A stretch of DNA of 64,000 nucleotides from Staphylococcus pseudoxylosus. GTDB taxonomy: Bacteria; Bacillota; Bacilli; Staphylococcales; Staphylococcaceae. The position numbers and the translations under genes were made by a program. The stretch spans positions 62,001-126,000 of the forward strand of contig NZ_RCVN01000005.1 in NCBI RefSeq assembly GCF_003697915.1, written 5' to 3'. The notes beneath the pieces were generated by a model. It saw only the letters and a list, made by a program, of their open reading frames with translations, did no database searches and was not told the DNA's origin. Within the stretch, counting starts at the first letter, position 1; each line of letters starts with the position of its first letter. Below, one piece after another: positions 19,323 through 28,658 of the stretch.

Positions 19323-21077
19323 TTGCTACAACAATTCTTGGTAATGAGTATAATTAGTTCAATTCTGACTTTGTTGCTAATTATCATTGTGCGTGCTATA
19401 TGTATTAAATATTTTAAGACTCGGTTAAATCATAAGATTTGGTTATTAGTTTTGCTTTCATTATTTTTACCTTTATTGCCGATAAATAATATAGTGAAAG
19501 TTAAAATACCCAGTATATTTTCAGCTGATATAATTTCGCATTCATCTAAGTCTAGTAATCATAATTTATCAAATGAAAGTACTAATTTAACCAAAGATTT
19601 AGCTTTGAATATCCAACATCATGAAATGACATTTATTTTAATTATTTTATTGGTAGTGTGGTTTATTGGATTACTATTTTTTAGCTTTAAATTTATTGCT
19701 GCTATTAAACAAATTGCCTTTATAAAAGATTTATCTATTAAATCTTCAATATTAGATAATCATTTGAAAAAATGTATAAATAATTTAAACATCAAAAGCA
19801 AGTCTATTGTAATTAGTCACGTAGATGAAATAGAGAATCCAATGGTCTTTTGGTTAGGAAAATATTATATCGTTTTACCTACAAATATTATGTATATGAT
19901 GGACGAAGAACAAATTGATTATATAATTAGCCATGAACTCATTCATATTAAGAATAAGGATTTATGGAGTAATTATATATTCACATTTTTTATCATCATG
20001 CTATGGTTTAATCCAGCATTATATGTATCAAAAAAATTATTTAATATTGATTGTGAAATCTCGTGTGATAATCAAGTACTTAAAAGATTAAGCCAATCAA
20101 ATCATCAAAGATATGGTGAGGCAATTTTGAAATGTTGGGCTATACAGAAGCAATCAGTTAATGATTTTGCAGCAAAATATTTATTAGGTACTCAATCTAA
20201 TTTAAAGAGTCGTTTTGTGAATATTTCAAAATTCAAAAGTTCCCGAAATCGTAAATTGAAAATGATACCGTATGTGGTTTTATCTATATTGATATTACTA
20301 CAAGGAGTGATGGTTTCTGCTCACTCTGACAAGGGCGAATATACGGATGATATCAAATACACAAACTTGAAAGAATTAGATTCTCATTTCTTAGGATTTA
20401 ATGGTAGTTTTGTATTATTTGATAATCAGAAAAAAGAGTACTTCTTATATAATGAAAAAGAAAGTAGAAAGAGATACACACCTGATTCTACATATAAATT
20501 GTATTTAGCTTTAATTGGATTTGATAGAAACGTTATGTCATTGAATAATACTGAACAAAAATGGGATGGCAAAGAAAATGCTTTTAAAGAGTGGAATCAA
20601 AATCAAAATTTAAATTCAGCAATGAGGTATTCTGTGAATTGGTATTTTGAAAATATAAATAACAGTATAAAAAATAAAGAGCTTAAAAGTTATATAAGTG
20701 AATTACAGTATGGTAATGAAAACATATCAGGAAGCAAAAATTATTGGAATGAATCCTCTTTAAAAATTTCTGCAATAGAACAAGTTAATTTGTTAATGAA
20801 GTTGGATAACCAACAACTAAAATTTGATGAAAAGTATATCAACGCTGTAAAAGATAGTATTACGCTAAATAAATCTAACCAATATAGATATTCAGGTAAA
20901 ACTGGAACAGGTATCATAAACGGTAAGGAAACTAATGGATGGTTTATTGGAACAATTGAAAAAAACGGAAAATCATACTACTTTGCCACACATTTAGACA
21001 GTAAGGACAATGCCAGTGGTAAAAAAGCGAAAAATATTTCTGAAAAAATTCTTGAAGAATTGGGGTTAATGAAATGA
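19323..21077 (+). CDS. mecR1: MecR1, beta-lactam sensor and signal-transducing protease
   Basis: 584 residues. The N-terminal half has four membrane segments and an M56 metalloprotease domain with the zinc motif His204-Glu205-x2-His208 (ISHELIHIKNKD). The C-terminal extracellular half is a penicillin-sensor domain: Ser389 in DSTYK is the residue acylated by beta-lactam, with KTGTG near the end. Acylation triggers autoproteolysis and removal of the MecI repressor. The start is TTG 19323 with GAGGTG upstream. It is divergent from mecC and overlaps mecI by 4 bases (ATGA). Length and order match the mecC-type regulator. Intact. Confidence 0.93.
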   Translation: MLQQFLVMSIISSILTLLLIIIVRAICIKYFKTRLNHKIWLLVLLSLFLPLLPINNIVKVKIPSIFSADIISHSSKSSNHNLSNESTNLTKDLALNIQHHEMTFILIILLVVWFIGLLFFSFKFIAAIKQIAFIKDLSIKSSILDNHLKKCINNLNIKSKSIVISHVDEIENPMVFWLGKYYIVLPTNIMYMMDEEQIDYIISHELIHIKNKDLWSNYIFTFFIIMLWFNPALYVSKKLFNIDCEISCDNQVLKRLSQSNHQRYGEAILKCWAIQKQSVNDFAAKYLLGTQSNLKSRFVNISKFKSSRNRKLKMIPYVVLSILILLQGVMVSAHSDKGEYTDDIKYTNLKELDSHFLGFNGSFVLFDNQKKEYFLYNEKESRKRYTPDSTYKLYLALIGFDRNVMSLNNTEQKWDGKENAFKEWNQNQNLNSAMRYSVNWYFENINNSIKNKELKSYISELQYGNENISGSKNYWNESSLKISAIEQVNLLMKLDNQQLKFDEKYINAVKDSITLNKSNQYRYSGKTGTGIINGKETNGWFIGTIEKNGKSYYFATHLDSKDNASGKKAKNISEKILEELGLMK

Positions 21078-21451
21078 AGAATGAAGGCTATGATATATCA
21101 GCATCAGAATGGGAAATAATGAATACTATTTGGAATAAAAAATTAATTAGTGCTAATGAAGTTATAGAAATAGTACAGCAACATAAGGAATGGAGTCCTA
21201 AAACAATACGAACCCTGATTAACCGTCTTTACAAAAAGAAATTCATAGATAGAACAAATCGAAATAAAATCTTTGAATATTTTCCAATTGTAGAGGAAAA
21301 GAATATGAAGTACAAAACTTCTAAAGTATTTTTGGATAAAGTATACGAAGGTGGATTAAATTCATTAGTCTTAAATTTTGTGGAAAATGAAGAATTGTCT
21401 GAAGAAGAAATTGAGGAATTAAAAAATATATTAAACAAAAAGAAAGATTAA
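21074..21451 (+). CDS. mecI: MecI repressor
   Basis: 125 residues of the BlaI/MecI/CopY family: an N-terminal winged helix (SASEWEIMNTIWNKK, then WSPKTIRTLINRLYKKKFI) and a C-terminal helical dimerisation arm (LSEEEIEELKNILNKK). It binds TACA/TGTA dyads in the mecC-mecR1 intergenic region and is inactivated when MecR1 senses beta-lactam. Full length and intact, so inducible control should work. The start overlaps the mecR1 stop, so translation is coupled. About 100 bases downstream is a terminator. Confidence 0.92.
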   Translation: MKNEGYDISASEWEIMNTIWNKKLISANEVIEIVQQHKEWSPKTIRTLINRLYKKKFIDRTNRNKIFEYFPIVEEKNMKYKTSKVFLDKVYEGGLNSLVLNFVENEELSEEEIEELKNILNKKKD

Positions 21452-21559
21452 GAAGGAGTATTTTCAAATAACTATTAGAATTTCAAAAGCTTGGTACCAT
21501 AAAAAGAAAGCATTGATAAATTATCCTTTGTTAAAGAGGCGATTCTACAGTTTAGAGGT

Positions 21560-21591
21560 TAGGTAATCTAAGGGTACCTAACCTTTTTTGT
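21560..21591 (+). terminator. mecR1-mecI terminator
   Basis: AGGTTAGGTA...TACCTAACCT stem followed by TTTTTTG. It follows ~100 bases of non-coding DNA after mecI. Confidence 0.85.
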
Positions 21592-21758
21592 ATAGGACAA
21601 TATAACAAACTGATATATGTGATACATATATAGAAACAATAAAATATAAAGTATCGTTATTATACTTATATAGCAAATAAGTTTACAATATCTACAAATT
21701 TAAAAATTAAGCGTTATACAATTATTTATTATGTTATCATTTACCTCGGGGTGAAAAA

Positions 21759-22961
21759 ATGAAAAGAATAAGAATGGCAGATTCGCTCAGAGGTTTCAGT
21801 TTGCTAGGTATTTTTTTGGCAAACTTACTTATTTTTCAATATGGATTGTCAGGGAAATCATACATAGAATTTTATAATTTAAATACATTTAATTTAGGCG
21901 TCTTCCATTTTATAAAAATATTTATTGAAGGTAGTTTTATGCCTATTTTTACATTACTATTTGGTTTTTCATTGGATAAATTATACCAATCAATGAAGCA
22001 TAAAAGTATTAAGCGGCCAAGGGTGAAACTTTTTAGACGAGCAGTATTTATACTAATAATCGGTATTTTGCATGCCTCTTTCATTTGGGAGGGGGATATA
22101 TTAATGGGTTATGGGCTTTCTATGTTAATTGTTATACCTTTTATATCATTAAACAAAGGTTTCTTTAAGTGGGTTACAATTATCGCCGTTTTACTACTTA
22201 TCGCATTATTGTCATTTTCATTCTTTGATAAAAGTGAAGTGCCAGAGAACAAGCACAAACAAGAAACCTATGTTGAAAATGTGAAGGATATTTATCAAAA
22301 TGGTAGTTATAATGAAATAAATAATGCCACTGATGAATTAGAGGATCCATTTTTCAAACAGTTGAAAGGTATATTTGGAGAATCAATTGCTTTAATATTT
22401 TTAGCTGTGTTTGTAATGGAAGCTACATTCTTTGGAATAGGTATTTACCTTTCTAAAAGTAAATGGTTTGAAAAAGATGCCAAAGATTTTTGGTCCTCTA
22501 AATTATTCATCTATTTAATACCAATATCGCTAGTCTTAAAATCATCATATCTATGGATAGAAAATAAAGATCTAGCAGAAAATTTAACATATGTATTTGG
22601 ATTTTTACTGGCAATGGGATATGTTGCATTATTTAAATACCTATACCAAAAATACAACAATCATATAATATTTAGAGGTTTTGAAAGTTTAGGGAAAATG
22701 TCATTAACATTTTATATATCACAAAGCGTAATGGGTGTACTCATTTTCTATGGCTTTGGTTTAGGGTACTTTGGTAAAGACACACTGATTTTCAGTCTTA
22801 TTACATTTATAGTATTGTATATCATTCAAGTGATGGTTGCATTATGGTATCAAAAATATTTAAGATACGGACCGCTTGAATATATTTTAAGAGTATTTAC
22901 CTATTTGAAGTTCAAACCAAATAAAGAAAAACAACTTTACTCTAGAACTAATAAATATTAA
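21759..22961 (+). CDS. DUF418/YeiB-family membrane protein
   Basis: 400 residues with about ten hydrophobic segments. The N-terminus R.ADSLRGFSLLGIFLANLL is the heparan-alpha-glucosaminide N-acetyltransferase/DUF418 signature (DxxRGxxLxGI), and LFGFSLDKLYQ with the C-terminal LGKMSLTFYISQSVMGV and YGPLEYILR complete the family pattern. Members are thought to move acyl groups or ligands across the membrane, but the substrate is unknown. It has GGGGTG 6 bases before ATG 21759 and is monocistronic, between the mec complex and the ABC cluster. Its link to either is not evident. Confidence 0.82.
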   Translation: MKRIRMADSLRGFSLLGIFLANLLIFQYGLSGKSYIEFYNLNTFNLGVFHFIKIFIEGSFMPIFTLLFGFSLDKLYQSMKHKSIKRPRVKLFRRAVFILIIGILHASFIWEGDILMGYGLSMLIVIPFISLNKGFFKWVTIIAVLLLIALLSFSFFDKSEVPENKHKQETYVENVKDIYQNGSYNEINNATDELEDPFFKQLKGIFGESIALIFLAVFVMEATFFGIGIYLSKSKWFEKDAKDFWSSKLFIYLIPISLVLKSSYLWIENKDLAENLTYVFGFLLAMGYVALFKYLYQKYNNHIIFRGFESLGKMSLTFYISQSVMGVLIFYGFGLGYFGKDTLIFSLITFIVLYIIQVMVALWYQKYLRYGPLEYILRVFTYLKFKPNKEKQLYSRTNKY

Positions 22962-23640
22962 AAAACGGAGAGTCAGCGCCTAGTAATAGGTTAGTGAATC
23001 AGTATAGAATAGTTTATTGAATATGATAGTGCCTTTGATCATATTGATCATAATTAGTTTTTGGACATTATTTAAAAGCACTAAGATTCAATCAAGCAGA
23101 ATTTCAACTTGAATAAAACGTTATGCATAAATACGTACCGCAATGATTATTGATATATGGCAAAGGGGTTTAGATTCTTGAGCCACTGAGTCTCAAAAAA
23201 GAGTTTATTGAAAATTTGTCTGCTGTAATAGAATATTATCAAGAATAATAGCTTCCTTGACGTTAGATGTCAGGGAAGCTATATTACATTTTGCTAGATG
23301 AATGAAATAGCATGTCTTAAAAATATAAAACAAAATAATGTATTAGAGACATAAATAGCTCTGATTAAAGAGCAAGCGTCAATTTCTATTGAAATTGACG
23401 TTTGCTTTGTTTTAATTAAACTTAATTTATTCAGTTGTATAAGATGACTAGGTTCACTTCATACCATAAGTCAGAGACTTTATCGAAAATCCGTTATAAA
23501 GCAATTAGTACATATATTTTGAAAAAATAATTCTCAATCTAATTTTTACTGAAAAAAATTTATATTATATATATATAGTGTTGGTTGTGAAATTGTGGTA
23601 AGTTTTAATTGACTCCCATACTAAATATAGAAGGTGACTA
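22962..23640. other. Non-coding stretch with two hairpins, possibly decayed DNA
   Basis: No supported gene. Contains a strong stem ATAGCTTCC.TGAC/GTCA.GGAAGCTAT at 23248-23282 and a terminator-like hairpin at 23369-23412. Short frame-broken coding-looking pieces occur near 23130-23200. Nothing can be named. Confidence 0.5.
23369..23412. terminator. Hairpin AGCAAGCGTCAATTTC / GAAATTGACGTTTGCT
   Basis: An almost perfect 16-bp stem with a 4-base loop, followed by TTGTTTT. It has the form of an intrinsic terminator but lies ~400 bases from the nearest complete gene. Confidence 0.65.
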
Positions 23641-23642
23641 TT

Positions 23643-23824
23643 ATGAAATCTTTTTTATGAAATGGCAATAAAAATTATATTCAACCTCTCAAATTCGAAA
23701 AAATGCTATATCTGATGCCATACAAGATCATTTTGTGACGAGTGTTAATTTTAAACTATTATTAAAGCAACGATTTGTGTCATACAAAATTAATCCCGAA
23801 AATTTATCAGAAAATTCTCAATAA
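23643..23824 (+). pseudogene. Possible degenerate small gene before the YxlE-like gene
   Basis: ATG 23643 has a good AAGGTG Shine-Dalgarno but its frame stops after five codons. A second frame, closed only by a stop in an A-tract (ATAAAAATT), reads coherently for 40 residues (TSQIRKNAISDAIQDHFVTS, then NFKLLLKQRFVSYKINPENL) and stops at 23824, 30 bases before the next gene. One extra A at 23670-23674 gives an ORF from ATG 23662. This would be the same kind of lesion as in the neighbouring genes. No family was recognised; it could be a peptide of the ABC cluster. Confidence 0.35.
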
Positions 23825-23854
23825 TATCATTACAATTAAAAAGGAGTTGTTTTT

Positions 23855-24055
23855 ATGGAACCGAAAATTTTAATTCCAATAATAATGATAATAGCAATAT
23901 ACTTGGTTATTTGTTTTGTTGATTTGTTAAAAGTTAACAAAACAAAGTTTTTACCTAAATGGTTATGGGGTGTAATTATATGCATTTCAATTCCTTTGGG
24001 AGGAATAATTTATTACATCATTGGTCGAGATGTTTTAGGTGATAATGATGAATAA
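23855..24055 (+). CDS. PLDNc_N (YxlE-like) two-helix membrane protein
   Basis: 66 residues with two hydrophobic helices (about 5-25 and 37-58) and the PLDNc_N pattern (FLPKWLWGVIICISIPLGGI, YYIIGRD). This domain is the membrane part of cardiolipin synthase-type proteins but also occurs alone. B. subtilis YxlE, encoded ahead of the ABC transporter genes yxlF-yxlG, is the closest arrangement to what is seen here. AAGGAG lies 8 bases before ATG 23855. Its stop overlaps the start of the broken ATPase gene, so they were translationally coupled. Confidence 0.75.
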   Translation: MEPKILIPIIMIIAIYLVICFVDLLKVNKTKFLPKWLWGVIICISIPLGGIIYYIIGRDVLGDNDE

Positions 24056-24936
24056 AATTGCTGAGATAAATAATCTAACCATCAAATTTAAAAGCTTTAA
24101 AGCTTTAGATAAGTAACGTTTAATATAGAGAAGGGCAATGGCGTAATTGGTTTAATAGGGCCTAATGGTGCTGGAAAACCACGCTTATTAATACCATATT
24201 AGGACAATTAAGGCCTCATACAGGAGAGGTTTTTGTTAAACAAAATGAAATAGCGTATTGCCCTGACGTTCCGTCTTTTGAGCCATTTCTCACACCTCAA
24301 GAAGTTCTAGAGCAGACGTTACAATTGAATGGCAAAAAAGTTAGTGATTTTAAAGATAAAATTGATAATGTATTAGTTTCTGTCGACTTAAAGAGGCATT
24401 CAAAAAAGTTATCTGGCGGATTTTCACGTGGTATGAAACAGAGGTTAGGTATTGCATCTGCGCTTATACTTGAACCCAAACTTATTTTTTTGGATGAACC
24501 TACGAGTGCTTTAGATCCTTTTGGGCAACTAGATATATTGAACTTGGTTGAGAGGATATCAAGTGAAAGAGTGGTCGTGATATCTAGTCATAATTTAAAA
24601 GATATAGAAAAAATTGCGAGTGAATTAATTGTATTGAATAAAGGTAAATTGATTTATAATGGCTCATTAAATCAATTTATAGAAAAAGATGAAGAATATA
24701 TGTATATAGAATTAAAAGATAAACAAGCAACTGAAAATTTATTTAATACTATGAGGCATAAAGATATGGCATGTTCGTTATATGATGATTTATATATAAA
24801 AGTAAAAGTTTCCGAATTAAGTGAAGTATTTATGGTGATTAGTGAATTCACTGAATCACTTCAAACCATTACAAGAAGCAAAATCACTTTAGATGAAGCT
24901 TTTTCAGAACAAGTAAATAAATTAAATAATTCATAA
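24045..24936 (+). pseudogene. ABC-2 type transporter ATPase (YxlF-like), two frameshifts
   Basis: From ATG 24045/24048 the frame stops at 24115. Two single-base deletions are needed to join it to the open frame that continues to 24936. The first is at GATAAGTAACG (24109-24114; one A restores ALDKVTFNIEKG). The second is inside the Walker A at GGAAAACCACGC (24173-24181; one A restores GPNGAGKTTL). The rest is intact: signature SGGFSRGMKQRLGIA, Walker B LIFLDEPTSALD, H-loop SSHNL. Restored length is about 297 residues. As written there is no functional nucleotide-binding site. It pairs with the permease at 24950. Confidence 0.85.
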
Positions 24937-24949
24937 GTAGGAGAGATTA

Positions 24950-25702
24950 ATGATTAAATTAGAGTTATTATCATGGTTTAGAAGTAAGCGTTTTCTCATA
25001 ATTTTTGCTATTTTTCTTTTTTCTGGTTTTTCATCACCTTTAATGGCGTATTACTCAAACGATATTTTAAATAGTTTGAGTAGCAATGAAGGAACTAAAG
25101 TAATAATGCAAGATCCACAATGGCAAGATTTATTTACTTCGTATTTTAAAAATGCATCGCAGTTAGTCATGTTAATTTGTGCATATATTGTAGCTGATAC
25201 ATGTAGGTTAGGGAAAGATAAATCAATGCAATTGTATTATAAAACTGGAGCGATTAATTCAGGTAGAATATTCTATCCAAAGTTGACCGTTAGTTTATTT
25301 ATAATAGCTTTAGGGGCAGTAGTTGGTAGTTTAAGTACTTTATATGTAACTTGGGTATTTTTTGATAGTTTCGACTTAGGAAGTGCTTTAATAAGTTTAT
25401 TTATTCAAATGATTGCTTTATTGATTTTTTCTACAATAAGTGCAACGATTTCTTTTTGGATTAATTCTCCTTTTATATCTGCCTTGTCTGTAGAGGCGCT
25501 AGTATTTTTATCAATTTTTCTTAATAATATTGATGATTTTGAAAAATGGTCTCCAACAACTTTACTTAGACCAGAGTATGTTCTTTCTGGAGATATAGAA
25601 TATAAAAGAATATTTTACCAAGTTATAATTGGGATTATTGTATGCATAGTATGTTTAATAGTAAATTACTTCCGACCACTAAGGGTTAAAACTAAATTGT
25701 AA
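24950..25702 (+). CDS. ABC-2 type permease (YxlG-like)
   Basis: 250 residues with about six membrane segments, no cleavable signal, and an ABC-2 permease layout: hydrophobic helix near residues 13-30, a long extracytoplasmic loop, then segments at about 63-82, 104-125, 140-165, 178-195 and 222-242. It starts 13 bases after the upstream ATPase with GGAGAG. Presumably forms a transporter with that ATPase, which is broken as written. The substrate is not known; lipid, peptide or bacteriocin efflux are typical for this class. Confidence 0.75.
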   Translation: MIKLELLSWFRSKRFLIIFAIFLFSGFSSPLMAYYSNDILNSLSSNEGTKVIMQDPQWQDLFTSYFKNASQLVMLICAYIVADTCRLGKDKSMQLYYKTGAINSGRIFYPKLTVSLFIIALGAVVGSLSTLYVTWVFFDSFDLGSALISLFIQMIALLIFSTISATISFWINSPFISALSVEALVFLSIFLNNIDDFEKWSPTTLLRPEYVLSGDIEYKRIFYQVIIGIIVCIVCLIVNYFRPLRVKTKL

Positions 25703-25715
25703 AGGTTGATATATT

Positions 25716-26651
25716 TTGATTAGTAGAATTAAAAATTCAGAAAAAACAATTGATAGTAAGACAATAATAAATGATATTTCCTTTAACTTAGAAGAAGGAA
25801 CTATAAATGCTATTTTAGGGCCAAATGGTGTTGGGAAAACGACTACAATAAGATTATTAACAGGTTTATTACAACCTACAAAAGGTGAGATACAAGTACT
25901 AGATAAAAATACAAAGTCTCATAATTTTGATAGAGTACGTGAAAACATAGGTGTACAGAATGATGGGAATCTATATGAAACTTTAACTATTTATGAAAAT
26001 TTAAAAATTTGGGCGAATTTTTATAACATACCTAAGGAAAATAGAGAAAACAAAATACAAGAATTACTAGAAATTTTTAGTTTGTCAGATAGAAAGCATT
26101 CTAAAGTAGGAACATTAAGTAAAGGTATGAAGCAAAAAGTATCGATAATAAGGGCGTTAGTTCATAATCCTAAGTTATTGATATTAGATGAGCCGACATC
26201 TGGGCTCGATCCGTCAGCTTCAGAAATTTTAATAAGTCACCTACAAAAAATAGTGAGAGAAGAGAATGTTACAGTTTTCATGTGTACGCATCAGTTACAA
26301 GGTTTAGAAGAAATAGCGGATAATATTTTTATTATGTATGATGGTATATTTATCGCTTCAGGAGACTCAAATACGCTACTAAATAAAGAATGGCCAGGCC
26401 ATGAATTTGCTATTTATACTAATAACTATGGTAAAAGTTTAGAGACACTTAAAGGTTTAAATCATGTTATTGACGAAGATAATGATAAAAAGAAAATAAA
26501 AATTCATTTAGATGAGTATACAGAGATATCCAAAGTGATTCAAACTTTAATAAATCATGATATTGAAGTATATACCGTTACAGAAATGAGACACTCAATA
26601 AAAGAATTATACTTCCAAAAAATAAGGGAGGCTCAAGATTGTGAATTATAA
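25716..26651 (+). CDS. ABC transporter ATP-binding protein
   Basis: 311 residues with all nucleotide-binding motifs: Walker A GPNGVGKTTTIR, Q-loop GVQNDGNLY, signature LSKGMKQKVSI, Walker B LLILDEPTSGLD, and H-loop CTHQL. The C-terminal ~80 residues are the variable domain common in drug or peptide exporters. The start is TTG 25716 after AAAGG. It overlaps the next permease by 11 bases, indicating coupled translation. Together with 26641 it forms a complete second transporter in the same operon as the YxlE-F-G-like genes. The two-ATPase, two-permease order recalls staphylococcal PmtABCD, but orthology is not claimed. Confidence 0.85.
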   Translation: MISRIKNSEKTIDSKTIINDISFNLEEGTINAILGPNGVGKTTTIRLLTGLLQPTKGEIQVLDKNTKSHNFDRVRENIGVQNDGNLYETLTIYENLKIWANFYNIPKENRENKIQELLEIFSLSDRKHSKVGTLSKGMKQKVSIIRALVHNPKLLILDEPTSGLDPSASEILISHLQKIVREENVTVFMCTHQLQGLEEIADNIFIMYDGIFIASGDSNTLLNKEWPGHEFAIYTNNYGKSLETLKGLNHVIDEDNDKKKIKIHLDEYTEISKVIQTLINHDIEVYTVTEMRHSIKELYFQKIREAQDCEL

Positions 26652-27450
26652 AAACGTTATGAATATCGTATTAAAGGACTTATTAGAAACTAAAAGTGAC
26701 AAAGGCATGATAGCGCCTTTACTAATTGTTCCATTTATATTCAGTGTTTTTTTGCCTTTGCTAGTAATATTAGGCGGGTCTAATCATGTAATGGTTAATT
26801 TTATTGGTGGAGTTAAAATATTTACAGAACAACTACCTTTCAACTTCATTCCTCTCGATTTAAGTGAAGGGGAAGTTATGGTTTATGCAATACTTATGTA
26901 TTTCTTCGTCCCATTATTTCTTTTAATACCAGTTATGATTTCTACAATTATTTCTACCTCAAGCTTCACTGGGGAAAAGGAAAGAAAGACAATTGAAGGG
27001 CTTCTATATACGCCTATCACGAACAAAGAACTTATGTTAGGGAAAATTCTAGCATCGGCTATTCCTTCAATCATCATCACTTGGGTATCATTAATTGTCT
27101 ATGGAATGATAATTGATATCTATGCTATCAATGTATTAGGAGAATTAATATTTCCGAATTTAAATTGGCTAATCATCAGTTTGCTATTATCCCCATTAGT
27201 TACATTTTTATCGATTTCTTTAGTAGTATCAATTTCACACAGAGTTAAAACAAGTAAATCAGCTCAATTTATTTCGATGCTTTTAATTCTACCAATTATA
27301 GGGTTGATAGTTTCTCAAGCAAGTGGAACTATATTATTTGGATCTGTAGTATCTTTAATTCTATCAATCATATTGGTGGTTTTAGATATAATATTATATT
27401 TTATAATAGCTAAAACATTTAATAGAGATAAATTTATTACAAAAATATAG
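26641..27450 (+). CDS. ABC-2 type permease with NatB/GldF-like pattern
   Basis: 269 residues with six membrane segments. STSSFTGEKERKTIEGLLYTPITNKELMLGKILAS is the classical ABC-2 coupling region (GEKERKTIE...LLxxP), as in Na+ or antibiotic exporters. The GTG start at 26641 overlaps the ATPase gene. It is probably the membrane partner of the ATPase at 25716. The substrate is unknown. Directly after it is a very short ORF with its own Shine-Dalgarno. Confidence 0.8.
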   Translation: MNYKNVMNIVLKDLLETKSDKGMIAPLLIVPFIFSVFLPLLVILGGSNHVMVNFIGGVKIFTEQLPFNFIPLDLSEGEVMVYAILMYFFVPLFLLIPVMISTIISTSSFTGEKERKTIEGLLYTPITNKELMLGKILASAIPSIIITWVSLIVYGMIIDIYAINVLGELIFPNLNWLIISLLLSPLVTFLSISLVVSISHRVKTSKSAQFISMLLILPIIGLIVSQASGTILFGSVVSLILSIILVVLDIILYFIIAKTFNRDKFITKI

Positions 27451-27461
27451 GAGTGGTATGT

Positions 27462-27533
27462 GTGGAAGCATTAACATTAGTGAATCCTAATTTAGTTTCT
27501 GATAATGATGTGCCAAACATTAAGGAAGTATAA
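27462..27533 (+). CDS. Very short ORF (23 residues) at the end of the ABC operon
   Basis: GTG 27462 is 8 bases after AGGAG and reads MEALTLVNPNLVSDNDVPNI then KEV and stop. The frame and Shine-Dalgarno are good, but the peptide is too short to recognise. It may be a real peptide, a leader, or the 5' remnant of a longer lost gene such as a modified-peptide precursor. An ATG at 27458 in another frame gives only 10 codons. Confidence 0.3.
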   Translation: MEALTLVNPNLVSDNDVPNIKEV

Positions 27534-27629
27534 TACTAAGTTATGTCAAAGTAGGTATGCATTATTTAAATTAATCTTTAATATGTCATGAAATTCAATA
27601 GAATATTTTCATATACCACGGTAAAACAA

Positions 27630-27686
27630 AAAGCGCCATCTAATAAAATCATTTCAAAAATGGTTTTACTAGATGGCGCTTTATCT
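27630..27686. terminator. Bidirectional terminator between the ABC operon and iolR
   Basis: AAAGCGCCATCTA..AAAA.CATTT pairs with AATGGTTTTA.TAGATGGCGCTTT. A-run on the left and T-rich sequence on the right; serves the convergent ABC operon and iolR. Confidence 0.85.
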
Positions 27687-27701
27687 TATTGAAGTCCACC
27701 G

Positions 27702-28457
27702 TTAAAAATAAACAGCTATATGATACTCTTGGCAAAAATCATTGATATTTTTTGGAGGAATTTTATCGGTAAACATTTTGTTAATGTCACTTAAATCACA
27801 ATAGGTGAGTAAAGTGGATTTCCCCATTTTACTATGGTCGGCTAAGATAAATGTTTCTGTGGCTTTACTCGTAATATACTGCTTTATTAAATTCTCTTCC
27901 ATTTCAGAATTAGACAATCCGTTTTGAATATTAACACCTGTTGCTGACATAAAAGCTTTATTAATATTGAATTTTTCTAGCAACATATTAGAATCAATAC
28001 CTATAAATGATCTAGTTATTGGTTTATATTTTTCCCCGATAATAAATAAAGTGACATTGTCAAATTGTGAGGCTTTATTCATAATATCAAGGCTATTCGT
28101 TATTATAGTAAAAGTCAGATGTTTATCTACATAATCTAACAAATGGATTGTGGTCGTACCTGTATCGATATAAATAATATCATTGGCTTCTATTTCGTTA
28201 GCAGCTAGTTCTCCAATTAATTTTTTGGAATTACTGTTTTCGATATTTCTTTGATTATAGTCCACGGCTTTATGTGAGTCTTCAATTACTTCAATACCAC
28301 CGTAAACTTTTTTAACGATATTCATATCTACAAGTTGATTAACGTCACGCCTAATAGTGTTAATTGAAACATTGAACCTTTGCCGCAATTCTTCTATAGA
28401 AGCGGTTTTATTTTCTTTTATGAAAGATTCAATTTCATAAATACGTTTAGCTTTCAT
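27702..28457 (-). CDS. iolR: DeoR-family repressor IolR
   Basis: 251 residues from ATG 28457, chosen for GGGGAA upstream; the frame extends 5 codons further without a good site. An N-terminal DeoR helix-turn-helix (IEELRQRFNVSINTIRRDVN) is followed by the DeoR sensor domain with IDTGTTTIHLL and ADHSKMG, which binds a phosphorylated sugar (in B. subtilis IolR, the 2-deoxy-5-keto-D-gluconate-6-phosphate made by IolC). It is divergent from iolA, and IolR-type boxes lie in front of iolA. The assignment rests on family plus context. Confidence 0.85.
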   Translation of the reverse strand: MKAKRIYEIESFIKENKTASIEELRQRFNVSINTIRRDVNQLVDMNIVKKVYGGIEVIEDSHKAVDYNQRNIENSNSKKLIGELAANEIEANDIIYIDTGTTTIHLLDYVDKHLTFTIITNSLDIMNKASQFDNVTLFIIGEKYKPITRSFIGIDSNMLLEKFNINKAFMSATGVNIQNGLSNSEMEENLIKQYITSKATETFILADHSKMGKSTLLTYCDLSDINKMFTDKIPPKNINDFCQEYHIAVYF

Positions 28458-28535
28458 ATATAATTCCCCCATTTATTACAATATAACCAATTTCATGAAA
28501 ATACACAACCTAATATGGAAAAAGTTACTCAAAAG

Positions 28536-28640
28536 TTGACACAATTTTGAGAATATTATAAAGTTATTCCAAGAAGTAACCAAAATATTACCAAAATATA
28601 CAAAAAAATAAAAAGTATTTTGTAAGCGGTTACCAAAAAA
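28536..28640 (+). promoter_or_regulatory. iolA promoter, IolR boxes and cre-like site
   Basis: TTGACA at 28536-28541 with TATAAA at 28557-28562 (15-base spacer) is the likely promoter. TAACCAAAATA (28577-28587) and TTACCAAAATA (28588-28598) are tandem 11-base direct repeats, the pattern known for IolR boxes. A third, TTACCAAAAAA, is at 28630-28640. TGTAAGCGGTTACC (28621-28634) matches the cre consensus except at the last base. Confidence 0.65.
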
Positions 28641-28658
28641 TAATTGGAGGATTTTATA

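Noticed and set aside
20903-20912. TATCATAA-like SCC att core inside mecR1
   Set aside because: It lies within conserved coding sequence (GTGIINGK region) and lacks the flanking inverted repeats.
23130-23200. Possible transposase or recombinase fragment
   Set aside because: Only a short readable stretch (IRTAMIIDIWQRGLDS) with stops on both sides; no family could be named.
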